Shown here: positions 1 to 8,174 of the stretch, in pieces
Layout: each line of letters opens with the position of its first letter
Numbering within the stretch: the stretch's first letter is position 1
Assembly: GCF_000716605.1 (NCBI RefSeq)
Contig: NZ_JNXE01000031.1
Location: 1-64,000 of the forward strand
From: Streptomyces sp. NRRL F-525
GTDB taxonomy: Bacteria; Actinomycetota; Actinomycetes; Streptomycetales; Streptomycetaceae
Direction of reading: 5' to 3'
Length of the DNA stretch: 64,000 bases
Notes under the pieces: generated by a model
What the model saw: only the letters and a program-made list of their open reading frames with translations
Told to the model about the DNA's origin: nothing
Database searches by the model: none
Position numbers and translations under genes: made by a program

Positions 1-107
1 TGGCGCATCTTCCGCAGATCCCGGTGCAGCCCGAATCGAATGACGTCAATCGCCGCCGCCGTCCTCACCCTGGAGCGGCAACGCTGAAAGAGCTCACTGC
101 TTTTCGG

Positions 108-914
108 CTAGATCGTCCAGGTCCTGCGACTCTTCCCCAGCGGTGTGGCTCCGGAGTAGGGGAGGAGATCGAGTGGATTCATCCATGCATCAGAGAAATG
201 GATGTTGAGGTGAATCGCTAGAGGGAGAAGGATGTCTTGGTCGGGGTCGGCATCAATCTGAAAGAGCGACGCCCCGGCTGTCGGGGATCTGAAGAGTGCT
301 CCAGTGCGTGGATCACCCCACTGGAGGTGCCCCTTCCCGATAACCCACACGCTGTCAGGCCACTCACTAGGGTTGCGACTCTGGCACCACTTCACTAAAT
401 GGTTTCCAATGGTTTCCAGTTGGAGACTTTTGAACGCAACAATCATGCCCGAGGTCGGGAAGTAGTTGTGTTTTGTTCCGTATGCCGTCGTCGTGCGGGG
501 AATCAGCCCGGAGATGGGACGGTACGCAGTCTTGGGCATCCTGCGCAACTTGCTGATCTTTCCGCAGGCGTCAGTGAGTTGAGTTGCATCCAAATTAGTT
601 TTGACTTCGATCATTCCGTATACGCATTCATTTGGAATGATCCGAAAGCCTTGGAGGTTGGTGAATGGCGGGGTGCCGCGGTCGATAAGGATGATGTCAG
701 ACTGCGGCGAAACATCGCCGTTGGCCGCGATGACCTCTGCGTTATGTACCGCTTCGACGTGAGCCGGCAGGTAGCCAGAAAGAAATTGTTGGACGAGTAA
801 CTCGCGAGATGTTCCAGCCTCGCCGTTATGATTGAAGTTCTGCGACTGCTCAAAGTCGGCGTGCATTCTCTTTGCCACGGACCTGAGGATCTTTCCCAAT
901 TTTTCTACAGTCAT
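108..914 (-). CDS. DUF6602-like protein, possible nuclease fold
   Basis: The 268-residue protein resembles the DUF6602 family, whose members are found in bacterial accessory regions and have a restriction-endonuclease-like core. The middle segment holds a D-I-I-L-I strand (about residues 73-77) and, some 30 residues on, Y-G-M-I-E-V-K (about 99-105). This D...ExK spacing is what one expects of a PD-(D/E)XK fold, but the catalytic role is inferred. There is no signal peptide or membrane segment. It is divergent from a C5 methyltransferase and a Vsr gene 450 bp away, so it could be the restriction partner of that methyltransferase. The upstream sequence gives only a weak ribosome-binding site for the ATG. 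Confidence 0.6.
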   Translation of the reverse strand: MTVEKLGKILRSVAKRMHADFEQSQNFNHNGEAGTSRELLVQQFLSGYLPAHVEAVHNAEVIAANGDVSPQSDIILIDRGTPPFTNLQGFRIIPNECVYGMIEVKTNLDATQLTDACGKISKLRRMPKTAYRPISGLIPRTTTAYGTKHNYFPTSGMIVAFKSLQLETIGNHLVKWCQSRNPSEWPDSVWVIGKGHLQWGDPRTGALFRSPTAGASLFQIDADPDQDILLPLAIHLNIHFSDAWMNPLDLLPYSGATPLGKSRRTWTI

Positions 915-1367
915 CCATGGATCATAAGTTGCTCCGGCTGGGCGCGGCGCTAGCTCCGGTGTCGGTTCGGCCCAAAATCAGGTACTTACCATAGCTTGTG
1001 CGAGTTCTTGCGGTTATCTACAAGGTTTTGGTGTATATTCATGGATATAGTCAGCTCTCGCCGTCTCCCTGGCCCGCAGGCGATGGACAACGTTGCGTCC
1101 AAAGCGTCCTTCCAGCCGACTGGCACGATGATGGACTGGACCCCGGCTTCATGGTCCCGTGAATCCGGTGTGCAACGGCCTGTGCATGTCTGCTTCATGG
1201 GTGTGACGAGGCGACGCGCTCCTGGCCTACTGGAGTGCTAGGCACTTCACCGGTCATGGGCGCAGCCTCCCAAGAGGCAATGACGCCGCCCCGGGCGGAC
1301 CTGACCGACTTTCTTTCAACTACCTTTGTCGCGGGCGTCAGTTGGGGCGCTCCGGGAGTGAGGGATC
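915..1367. other. intergenic region, no gene seen
   Basis: This 453-bp gap separates the DUF6602-like gene from the divergent methyltransferase. Several short open frames exist on both strands, but none has a plausible ribosome-binding site or a recognisable product. A less GC-rich patch around 980-1045 could hold promoters for the two divergent genes. I see no repeat or RNA gene here. Confidence 0.5.
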
Positions 1368-2330
1368 GTGACAAGGTACGAGCTCGTTAACTTGTTTGCC
1401 GGGGCAGGCGGGCTGGAGCAGGCTGCTCGCGACTTGGGCGTGCCGGGAGCTGGCATCGAACACGAAGCGAGTGTCTGCGCTACACGTCGCGCCGCGGGAC
1501 TGGCAACGGAAGAGGGCGATGTTCTTGCGTTCAAGCCCAGCGACTTTCCCTCTGCCAACGTCCTAACAGGTGGACCGCCGTGCCAGACGTTCAGCGTCGC
1601 CGGCTCCGGAGCGGGGCGCCGCGCTCTCACGGAGGTGCTGCACTTCATGCAGCGTATGGCGCTGGGTGAGGACGTTAGGGCGCCCTTGGCTCAACTGGAG
1701 GACAAGCGCATGGGCCTGGTACTGGAGCCGCTCCGGTGGGCTCTCGCCGCGGTTGATGGCGGCTACCCCTATGAAGCCGTTGTGCTGGAACAGGTGCCAG
1801 CCGTCTTGCCGGTCTGGCATGCCGTGGGCGACGTGCTGTCCGGTAAAGGCTATTCGGTGGTGTCCGGCGTGCTGAGAGCCGAGGAGTTTGGAGTACCCCA
1901 GACGCGTCGCCGCGCTGTGCTGATCGCGCGTCGCCGCGGAACGGCAGCACTTCCCAAGGCAACACACCAGCCGTATGGCGCCTTCGCTGCTCTCGACCCC
2001 GCACTTCCGCCGTGCGTGACCATGGGCGAGGCACTGGACCGATCCGAACCGTTCTTCGTGACCACCAACTACGGCACCGGTGGAGACCCGAAGGCTCGCG
2101 GCCGGCGAACCTCCGCAGAGCCAGCTTTCACCGTCACCGGCAAGTTCCCCCGGTACAAGATCACGACCGAAGACGGCACCGCCCAAGAGCGTCTAACTTG
2201 CGCTGAGGCAGGTCAGCTGCAGAGCTTTCCGGCTGATTACCCCTGGATAGGCACTGACATGGCCCAACAAATTGGCAACGCCACCCCACCCCTCCTGGCT
2301 GCCCACATCCTCACAGCCGCGCTAGCTTGA
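1368..2330 (+). CDS. DNA (cytosine-5) methyltransferase
   Basis: This 320-residue enzyme should transfer a methyl group from S-adenosylmethionine to C5 of cytosine in DNA. Motif I is F-A-G-A-G-G (residues 10-15) and motif IV is G-P-P-C-Q with catalytic Cys72. The motif VI position reads L-E-Q-V rather than the usual E-N-V. Motif VIII is Q-T-R-R-R, and the C-terminal motifs IX-X end in Q-I-G-N-A. The length is normal for a compact C5 methylase. The GTG start follows a purine-rich GGAGTGAGGG. A vsr gene follows 42 bp downstream, the usual arrangement for repair of T:G mismatches left by deamination of 5-methylcytosine. With the DUF6602-like gene it may form a restriction-modification locus. Confidence 0.9.
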   Translation: MTRYELVNLFAGAGGLEQAARDLGVPGAGIEHEASVCATRRAAGLATEEGDVLAFKPSDFPSANVLTGGPPCQTFSVAGSGAGRRALTEVLHFMQRMALGEDVRAPLAQLEDKRMGLVLEPLRWALAAVDGGYPYEAVVLEQVPAVLPVWHAVGDVLSGKGYSVVSGVLRAEEFGVPQTRRRAVLIARRRGTAALPKATHQPYGAFAALDPALPPCVTMGEALDRSEPFFVTTNYGTGGDPKARGRRTSAEPAFTVTGKFPRYKITTEDGTAQERLTCAEAGQLQSFPADYPWIGTDMAQQIGNATPPLLAAHILTAALA

Positions 2331-2372
2331 CGCCCCCTCGCCCGCACGCGCCCATGCCGGCAGAATGCCGAT

Positions 2373-2828
2373 GTGACTCAAGGCATCCCTTCCTCCCCGG
2401 CTGATTCCGCCCGCATGAGTCGGCAGGGCTCCCGCGACACCACTCCCGATCTTGCGGTCCGACGACTCCTGCACGCGGCGGGCCTGCGCTACCGGGTGAG
2501 CGTTCCGGTCCCCGGTTTGCCCCGTCGCACGATCGACATCGTCTTCACCAGGAACAAGATCGCAGTCTTCATGGACGGCTGCTTCTGGCACGGCTGTCCC
2601 GAGCACGCAACACAGCCGAAGGCAAACGCGGAGTGGTGGCGAGCCAAGCTGGACGAGAACATGGCTCGGGATGTTGAGACGACCGATCACCTGACGGCTG
2701 AGGGATGGACTGTCCTACGGTTTTGGGAGCACGAGTCCCCCGAGCGTGTTTCCCATCGGGTCGCCACTTGCGTAGCGGGTCGGGGGGATGGCCAGTCACT
2801 AGAAGGGCTCAGGAGCGAGAAGTTCTGA
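2373..2828 (+). CDS. vsr: very short patch repair endonuclease (Vsr)
   Basis: The product (151 residues) nicks DNA next to T:G mismatches created when 5-methylcytosine deaminates, protecting sites of the neighbouring methylase. It shows the family core: D-T-T-P-D-L-A-V-R-R near residues 22-31, the catalytic-strand I-D-I-V-F with Asp55, the zinc-site segment D-G-C-F-W-H-G-C-P-E-H (68-78), W-x-x-K-L-x-x-N-x-x-R-D, and a W-E-H-E near the end. The GTG start gives an N-terminus of the usual length. It probably shares a transcript with the upstream methyltransferase. The gene stops 11 bp before a tRNA-Thr 3' fragment, suggesting it sits at the end of a transferred segment. Confidence 0.9.
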   Translation: MTQGIPSSPADSARMSRQGSRDTTPDLAVRRLLHAAGLRYRVSVPVPGLPRRTIDIVFTRNKIAVFMDGCFWHGCPEHATQPKANAEWWRAKLDENMARDVETTDHLTAEGWTVLRFWEHESPERVSHRVATCVAGRGDGQSLEGLRSEKF

Positions 2829-2839
2829 TCTGGGGTCCG

Positions 2840-2886
2840 TGGAGCCACCCACCAGGATCCGAACCCGAGACCAACGCATTACGAGT
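2840..2886 (-). other. degenerate 3' fragment of tRNA-Thr(CGT), att relic
   Basis: Read on the minus strand, this begins inside an anticodon loop with CGT and continues through a T-arm-like GGTCTCGGGTTCG to an acceptor strand ending GGGTGGCTCCA. No D-arm or 5' half lies upstream, and the T-arm carries what looks like one extra G, so it is not a working tRNA. A match that begins at the anticodon loop and runs to the CCA end is what tyrosine integrases leave at tRNA targets. I infer an old attachment site bounding the methylase-vsr segment. Confidence 0.55.
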
Positions 2887-3063
2887 TGTCCGATCTTGAT
2901 CCATGGGCGTTCAGGCCCGTCCGCAACGCGGTTGGAATTGCTGCTCAGAGCGGGCGCAGTCCCCTCATGGACGGTCGTGGACCGCACCGGATCGGAGCGC
3001 CATTGAGACCACAAGTGAGACCGCCAGCACTGTCACCGTGAGGTTCGCGATTCCCTCGTCGAC

Positions 3064-3666
3064 TCACCACGGTGTCAATCCATGTTGTTGAAAGAACCGC
3101 TCCCATGCGGACTTACAACGCTGGGCCAAGTCGAGGGCGTCTTCAGTGCCGGTTGATCCGCTGGGGGTTGACCACTCAATCTCGGCTCGGACTCCTTGCC
3201 CTCCGTCCACCCGAGAGATCCTTGCCGTGATCGGGTCACGCTTGCTACTGGGAGCCCTGGTGTGATGCTTCGTCGTCTGCGCCATACCGTCGCAGAGCTT
3301 TAGATCCCGGTCGACCTTGACGTAGTCCATGGCGTCGGCCTTACCAGCTTGCTCCCGTAGCCAGTCTGCGAGTTCACAGCAGTCCTTGAAGAAGGTCTCT
3401 ACCTGCCGACGCACAGCTTCGTTATCAAGGTCATTTTGTAGGTAGGTCGCTTGAATGGCATCTAGACCACTGATGACGTCGCGCCACTTCTGTTGCCATG
3501 GTCGTTGCGGGTTATACCCGATGCCCCCCGAGGCATCGAGGGCAACAGTGACCACCAAGGCGGCCTCTGCGTACACCGTCGCGCTGCGTCGGTCGCCACC
3601 GCAGCTTGGGCATGGCTGCCCAACGGGCGTCTCGTCCAGATTCGTGTCGCAGTCGGGGCAGGTCAT
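3064..3666 (-). CDS. zinc-ribbon protein of unknown function
   Basis: I do not recognise a characterised family. From the ATG at 3666 the protein has 200 residues. It opens with a clear rubredoxin-like zinc ribbon, C-P-D-C about residues 3-6 and C-P-S-C-G about 19-23. A mostly helical, charged middle contains two adjacent cysteines, and the C-terminal part is beta-rich. There is no export signal. A longer in-frame ATG exists at 3705, but the ribbon-first start is more natural. The gene lies directly beside a tRNA-Pro 3' fragment in a mobile-DNA neighbourhood near a methylase locus, so a role in host-element conflict is possible but not shown. Confidence 0.55.
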   Translation of the reverse strand: MTCPDCDTNLDETPVGQPCPSCGGDRRSATVYAEAALVVTVALDASGGIGYNPQRPWQQKWRDVISGLDAIQATYLQNDLDNEAVRRQVETFFKDCCELADWLREQAGKADAMDYVKVDRDLKLCDGMAQTTKHHTRAPSSKRDPITARISRVDGGQGVRAEIEWSTPSGSTGTEDALDLAQRCKSAWERFFQQHGLTPW

Positions 3667-3710
3667 CACATTTGAACTGTATTGCTCCGAGGCCAGACAG
3701 CCCAAGCCTT

Positions 3711-3855
3711 TTCAACCCACGACCTCTTCGTCCCGAAGCAACTGCGGCGAGTGCCTGACCTCCAGCCGATGTACCTCTCACCTGCTGCGATGGTCCGCAG
3801 ACGTCCGCGGTTGTCCGCCGCTGTTCGTCGGCGTTGTCACGCAGTTAGACACTCA
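3711..3855. repeat. tRNA-Pro 3' fragment plus flanking module, copy A
   Basis: On the minus strand, 3711-3743 matches the tRNA-Pro(CGG) 3' half from the anticodon loop (TTCGGGACGAAG) through the T-arm start. A second conserved block of 32 bp lies at 3824-3855. Both blocks recur at 24201-24218 and 24299-24330 with the same 98-bp offset between their starts and the same orientation. This looks like an attachment-site module left by an integrative element that targets tRNA-Pro. No intact tRNA-Pro gene is in the window. Confidence 0.6.
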
Positions 3856-4027
3856 CCGCTGACGCGTCCTGGGGGCTTGCGGAGGAGCAGCATCTGATCC
3901 GTAGCTCTAGAGAGAACGTTCGATCACGGTCATACCGGCCGAAGTTGAGGTCGTGACGACCACTGCCGAGCGGCGGCGGTGGCTGTAGTTGCTGTACTTC
4001 GCTGCTGCTGTATACAGAATCACCCGC

Positions 4028-4348
4028 ATGGGATCTATGCAGCCTCAGCCAAGCTGGCCGTTTGTAGGGGAGGTCTTCCCTCATGACTTGCTCGCAATCA
4101 TCCAAAGGACTGTCTCAGCTGGGGAGTTCCCAGCCCTGACCGTGATCCACGATGACGACTAGCTCGTGAGCGACGGCGCCCTCGATCCCAACGGTGCTGG
4201 TGCCTCGTCGGTCCTCCACCTCCAGCACGTCGTGGACCTGGCCCCATCGCTTGCCCAGTTGGCCACCATGCCACCTGGATACGTCGCGTGGCGATCAACT
4301 GCGTCCGATGCTTGGGTCATTGGGGAATAGCCCTACGCCTACGACTAG
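4028..4348 (+). pseudogene. small gene interrupted by two in-frame TAG codons
   Basis: One reading frame of 107 codons starts at ATG 4028 and holds three TAG codons at 4160, 4328 and 4346. Coding character continues across the first two. The N-terminal part reads M-G-S-M-Q-P-Q-P-S-W-P-F-V-G-E-V-F and includes an H-D-D-D just before the first TAG. The next part begins L-V-S-D-G and includes P-P-G-Y-V-A-W-R. The first TAG sits where a Trp codon (TGG) would fit, so a single G-to-A change could explain it. It resembles small immunity-type or hypothetical proteins of Streptomyces, but I cannot name the family. It is most likely a decayed gene, with amber readthrough a less likely alternative. Confidence 0.5.
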
Positions 4349-4547
4349 CACTGGATCGCCAAAGCTGCGTCCTAGCGCTTAGAAGTGGTCGATCCCCTTG
4401 TGTTTGTTGGTACCCTTGAGCTGCGGATACGTCTGGGCAGCCGGGGTTAGCCGGGTGGTTCCTCCGCCCATTCACCGGAACAGTGCATTCCGCAGGCCGT
4501 CTCTCGTAAACGGACGGGGTGGTCGTGCATGCTGACTTGCCCTGTCT

Positions 4548-5399
4548 GTGAAGGATGAGAGATTCTTCCCCGCCCGGCCGGGGAGGGTCCTACACTCGTC
4601 CCACATTCCTACCGTCCGTGGATCCATTGGGGGCCTTGTGGCAGGTCCGCGTGCTGGGCAGTCGGGCCGCCGTCGTTTGCTGGGCATGGTATGGCGCCAC
4701 TGGGCCGCACCAGGTCTCACCGCGGTCGGCTCGATCGCGCTCCTGCCACCGTCGATCAGCGCCCCCATGCTGGTCCTCGGATTCCTCGTGGCCGGGGCTG
4801 CATCATTCAGTGCGACGCGCCTTTCACGGGACGACGCCCTGCGATTGCAAGCGGCCCAGGCTGAATTGAGCGTCATCGGGGTTCTCCAGACGGTCTTTCC
4901 GGTGATCGAGAACTTCGAGGAAGAAGTTCCGGGCACCAGCAATTTGCGCGCCTGCGTGCTGACCTTTACGGATGAAGGGACGCTGCGCATCGCCTACGCC
5001 TTCGGCCCCTACTCACGCCTGGAGCAGGAGCTGCGCTGGCAGGAGGGTCAGGGCTTGGCCGGGAAGGCATGGCAGGAGAAGACCGTGGTGTCGGCGCCGG
5101 AGGACATGGGGTTGCCCACCGACCTCCTTGGGGATCCTGCCCTTTGGCAGCTCACCGACGATCAACGGCGGGCTATCGCAGGAAAATCCATGACCGCGAC
5201 GGCTTTCCCTCTCATCGACGCGGTCGGTGCGGTGCGTGCGGTGCTCTTACTCGAAGATCGCAGGCCGCCGCTGACTTCCGATCTTCGGAGACCTGGAATC
5301 CGCGCCATCCTGGAGCAGCGTGTGGTGACCCCCATTCGCGACCAATTGGCCCTGACGGGCTTTTCCTTTCCCGAGGTATCTCGAACCACGGGGGTGTAG
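4548..5399 (+). CDS. membrane-anchored GAF-domain protein
   Basis: Up to 283 residues. Two hydrophobic segments lie near residues 53-90, followed by a coiled stretch and a GAF-like sensory domain from about 105 to 265, recognisable by the E-G-Q-G-L-A-G-K-A-W turn and a following buried strand pattern. GAF domains bind small ligands or act as protein-protein modules. No output domain is attached. The stop overlaps by one base the GTG start of a sugar-phosphate transferase, implying translational coupling and a shared job in surface-polysaccharide production. The start is uncertain: GTG 4548 gives the full frame, but GTG 4638, preceded by GGGGG, or ATG 4686 would still retain both membrane segments. 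Confidence 0.6.
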   Translation: MKDERFFPARPGRVLHSSHIPTVRGSIGGLVAGPRAGQSGRRRLLGMVWRHWAAPGLTAVGSIALLPPSISAPMLVLGFLVAGAASFSATRLSRDDALRLQAAQAELSVIGVLQTVFPVIENFEEEVPGTSNLRACVLTFTDEGTLRIAYAFGPYSRLEQELRWQEGQGLAGKAWQEKTVVSAPEDMGLPTDLLGDPALWQLTDDQRRAIAGKSMTATAFPLIDAVGAVRAVLLLEDRRPPLTSDLRRPGIRAILEQRVVTPIRDQLALTGFSFPEVSRTTGV

Positions 5400-6775
5400 T
5401 GAACGACACGGCTATGGAACATGAGGACTACGCGGGCCGCGTGGAGCGGGAGATGGCCCGGCGTCTGGACCTGATCGGAGCGTCCTCGGACTCTGCCCTG
5501 TTGCGTTCTCGCTTTGGCGAATACAGCCATTTGCGGTCGCCGAAGCCGTCGGCGGCGAGCTACCGTAGGCGGAAGCGCCGCCGCACCGTCAAGCGTATGA
5601 TTCATGCGGTCGTGCGTGGGCTGCTGGTTGCTGCCTTCGTGATTATCGCGGTGCTGGCCACATCGAGCTTCGGATCCTGGATCTGGATCGTGAGCCTGAT
5701 CGCTGTGCTGTGCCTCAACGAACTGATTCACACCCGGTCCTGGCCGAAAGACGCCCTGGGATCGGATCGCGGGCGGCTCGTTGTCCTGGTCGGAGCAGGC
5801 GAGCACGCTGCGGAGTTCGTGAAACTGTGGGAGCCGGCCTCGGTCGGGACCGGGATCTCGGTGGTCGGTGCGTGTGTGCCTGCTACACCTATCTCTGAAG
5901 CTGGCACGTGGGAAGATTTGAGAATTAGTGTGCTGGGCACCGTCGCCGACATCCGCCAAGTCATTACGGCCAGCGGTGCCGACACGGTGATCGTCATCCC
6001 CGACAGCGGTCTGTCCAGGTCCGCTCTGCATCAGCTGGTCTGGTCGCTAGAGGGCATCGATGCTGATCTGTTTCTCTCCCAAAGCATCGTGGATCTGGGC
6101 ACGGGCCGACAGTCGTCGGCATCGGTTGCCGGACTGGCATTGATCAAAGTAGGCCGTCACAAGAGGCAGGGCCTTCAGCACAGTTTGCGGGCGATCGCTG
6201 ATCGCGTGTTCGCCGCTGCGCTGCTGTTCCTCTTCCTGCCGATGCTTTTGTTCATTAGCCTGCTTATCCGGATTACGAGTCGTGGCCCCGTGCTGTTCCG
6301 CCAAAACAGGGTGGGCCGTGACGGGAAACCGTTCACCATGTATAAGTTCCGCACCATGAACGTTGAGGCGGCAAAGTTCGAAGCGGAGTTGTCCCAGCTG
6401 AACTACAGCGGCGACGGTCCGCTGTTCAAAATGCGCCGCGACCCGCGCATCACGTCGGTGGGAAGAGTGTTGCGACGCTACTCGCTAGACGAACTCCCTC
6501 AACTGATCAATGTGCTGATCGGTGACATGTCCCTAGTCGGGCCCCGCCCGCCCTTGCCGGAAGAAGCCGCTCATTACGGCCCCGATGAACGTCGGCGCCT
6601 CCTGGTCAAGCCCGGACTCACCGGGCTGTGGCAAATCAGCGGACGATCCGATCTCAGCTGGGAGGAATCGGTGCGCCTGGACCTCGCGTACGTCGACAAC
6701 TGGTCCATCAGCCTGGATGTGGTGATCTTGTTTCGCACGGTCTCGGCAGTCTTGCGTGGATCCGGGGCCTACTGA
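5399..6775 (+). CDS. polyprenyl-phosphate sugar-1-phosphate transferase
   Basis: 458 residues from the GTG at 5399, with ATG 5414 as an alternative. The C-terminal 210 residues form a bacterial sugar transferase domain of the WbaP/WcaJ type: a hydrophobic helix, then F-R-Q-N-R-V-G-R-D-G, M-Y-K-F-R-T-M, L-R-R-Y-S-L-D-E-L-P-Q, G-D-M-S-L-V-G-P-R-P and K-P-G-L-T-G-L-W-Q. These enzymes load a sugar phosphate onto undecaprenyl phosphate at the inner membrane to start a polysaccharide unit. The N-terminal half is shortened: two membrane helices (about 67-105) and a nucleotide-fold-like domain, instead of the usual four helices. It is coupled to the GAF protein upstream, with no other glycan genes nearby. 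Confidence 0.85.
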   Translation: MNDTAMEHEDYAGRVEREMARRLDLIGASSDSALLRSRFGEYSHLRSPKPSAASYRRRKRRRTVKRMIHAVVRGLLVAAFVIIAVLATSSFGSWIWIVSLIAVLCLNELIHTRSWPKDALGSDRGRLVVLVGAGEHAAEFVKLWEPASVGTGISVVGACVPATPISEAGTWEDLRISVLGTVADIRQVITASGADTVIVIPDSGLSRSALHQLVWSLEGIDADLFLSQSIVDLGTGRQSSASVAGLALIKVGRHKRQGLQHSLRAIADRVFAAALLFLFLPMLLFISLLIRITSRGPVLFRQNRVGRDGKPFTMYKFRTMNVEAAKFEAELSQLNYSGDGPLFKMRRDPRITSVGRVLRRYSLDELPQLINVLIGDMSLVGPRPPLPEEAAHYGPDERRRLLVKPGLTGLWQISGRSDLSWEESVRLDLAYVDNWSISLDVVILFRTVSAVLRGSGAY

Positions 6776-6929
6776 AGTGCAGGCAGGCCGCCGACACCTC
6801 AATCCGCGACATCGCCCGCGCTCATTACGGCGTCCAGGAGCAGGCTGAGGCCCTCATGAGCGCGACCGTCGCGCTCCTGAGGGTGCCGGCCACGGCTTCA
6901 AGCTTGTAGACGTGCGGTCTCGTGCCGGC

Positions 6930-6953
6930 GGGCACGTGAATTGTCACGTGCCC
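6930..6953 (+). terminator. hairpin after the sugar transferase gene
   Basis: A perfect 10-bp inverted repeat, GGGCACGTGA and TCACGTGCCC, is separated by four bases. It lies 155 bp after the sugar transferase stop and just before the convergent zeta-toxin gene ends, so it could end transcription from both sides. There is no long T run, as is usual in Streptomyces. Confidence 0.5.
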
Positions 6954-6957
6954 CGGT

Positions 6958-7806
6958 TCATCCGGTTTCCGCTCGTGAGATTAGAAATGGTATAGAGATT
7001 TCAGAAATCTCATCCAACTCGGAGCGAAGGTCGAACGGCGCCCCGTATGTAGTTTCATTTATGTCATCACTGAATTTGGTGCGCTCATTTGCACTCCAAG
7101 GGCACCGTTCCCGCTCTCGCAAAATCTTATGTCCGCACTTCGTTTCCTTGCGCCAATGCCCTGCCTCGTGTCTATAGTTGAAAAATATGCGTCGATTCCC
7201 TCGTCTGTATATGTATTCACGCTCAAGCAAGTCGTCGGATTCAAGATTAACGGCAGATAGTGGGAGATTTTCGTAAGCTTCGTCATGTATGTTACGTGGA
7301 GTGAATCGACCCCAGCCATTAGAACTTTTTTCCCGCAGGTAACGGTGGACGATTCCGAGCCTGCTTTTAGCCTCATGGACTGACAGGTAGTACGCTTCAA
7401 TCGTGTAATTGGCAGAAGCGAAAAGCTCAAGACGGGCACGCGCGTTGTCGATGTTACTTAGAGTGCATGCCCATACGATTGATGAGCTATTTTGCAGAGC
7501 GCGCTCAAATGCCCAGTCTAGCCATCTGCGACAGTCCGCATGGGTGAGGTGAGCAGCCTTACGGTCGTCATCGTGGCTGAGCTGGTCATGGTCCGGATGC
7601 ATGGGCCGAAGATTGTCCATGTCGAGTACGGTGGCTCTCCTCTTGTGGGCGACTAGCTGCTGCAGAGCGCTTTTGCCCGAACCGGGTTGGGCTGCGACTA
7701 TACTTAGGATGGGCTGCTCGCTGGGACTCCAATCGAAAACTTCGACTATCTCTTCTTCGAAGCGTCGACGTGCCTCATCTTCAGTCATCCTGTATTGCTC
7801 ACTCAC
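6958..7806 (-). CDS. zeta-toxin family kinase
   Basis: 282 residues with a P-loop, A-A-Q-P-G-S-G-K-S at 38-46, followed by D-M-D-N-L-R-P-M-H-P (about 61-70). The latter resembles the substrate-site segment of zeta toxins and polynucleotide-kinase-like relatives. Zeta toxins phosphorylate UDP-N-acetylglucosamine or related nucleotide sugars and poison wall synthesis. The exact substrate here is inferred from family only. The C-terminal half is divergent. A 116-residue gene ends 17 bp upstream on the same strand and is the likely antitoxin. Base composition is noticeably less GC-rich than in core genes of the window, pointing to transfer. Confidence 0.75.
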   Translation of the reverse strand: MSEQYRMTEDEARRRFEEEIVEVFDWSPSEQPILSIVAAQPGSGKSALQQLVAHKRRATVLDMDNLRPMHPDHDQLSHDDDRKAAHLTHADCRRWLDWAFERALQNSSSIVWACTLSNIDNARARLELFASANYTIEAYYLSVHEAKSRLGIVHRYLREKSSNGWGRFTPRNIHDEAYENLPLSAVNLESDDLLEREYIYRRGNRRIFFNYRHEAGHWRKETKCGHKILRERERCPWSANERTKFSDDINETTYGAPFDLRSELDEISEISIPFLISRAETG

Positions 7807-7823
7807 GAGGTGCTCCAGCCAGC

Positions 7824-8174
7824 CTAACTCGACTCGTCGGAAGATTTATTTCGCTCGGAAGCGGTTCGCCTGATTTCCTTTACGCGTTCAGGGTATTCCT
7901 TGATGATGGCTGCAATTTCATCGTGATCATGCACCTGCAGTCGTTGAAGTGTTCGCATAACTCCAAGGCGTTCGCTATTGAGCTTCCCCCAGGTGGCGTC
8001 AGAAGTTTGGCTCATGGCCTGGGTGTACGCCGATGCGAGGGCGCCGAGAGACCCCCGAGCTTCTTCCAGGCTGTCTTCGTCGTGATAAGTCCATGACTTA
8101 GACGCATCTCGCTGCCTGCGCCTCACTACGTTCTCCAGTCCGTAGAAAACCCACTCACCCGGTTCAAGTGTCAT
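7824..8174 (-). CDS. putative antitoxin partner of the zeta toxin
   Basis: From ATG 8174 the protein has 116 residues. A TTG 21 bp upstream is a weaker alternative. The sequence is charged and almost entirely helical by eye, with an R-R-R-Q-R-D segment and an acid-rich H-D-H-D-E. It lacks a recognisable DNA-binding motif. I do not recognise the family and it does not resemble the epsilon antitoxin. The call rests on position: same strand, first gene, 17 bp from the toxin, and a similar departure from host base composition. Confidence 0.5.
   Translation of the reverse strand: MTLEPGEWVFYGLENVVRRRQRDASKSWTYHDEDSLEEARGSLGALASAYTQAMSQTSDATWGKLNSERLGVMRTLQRLQVHDHDEIAAIIKEYPERVKEIRRTASERNKSSDESS

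Noticed and set aside
6776..6912. Short frame after the sugar transferase gene encoding a helical peptide
   Set aside because: It begins only inside the upstream gene in another frame, has no start of its own, and shows no recognisable domain.
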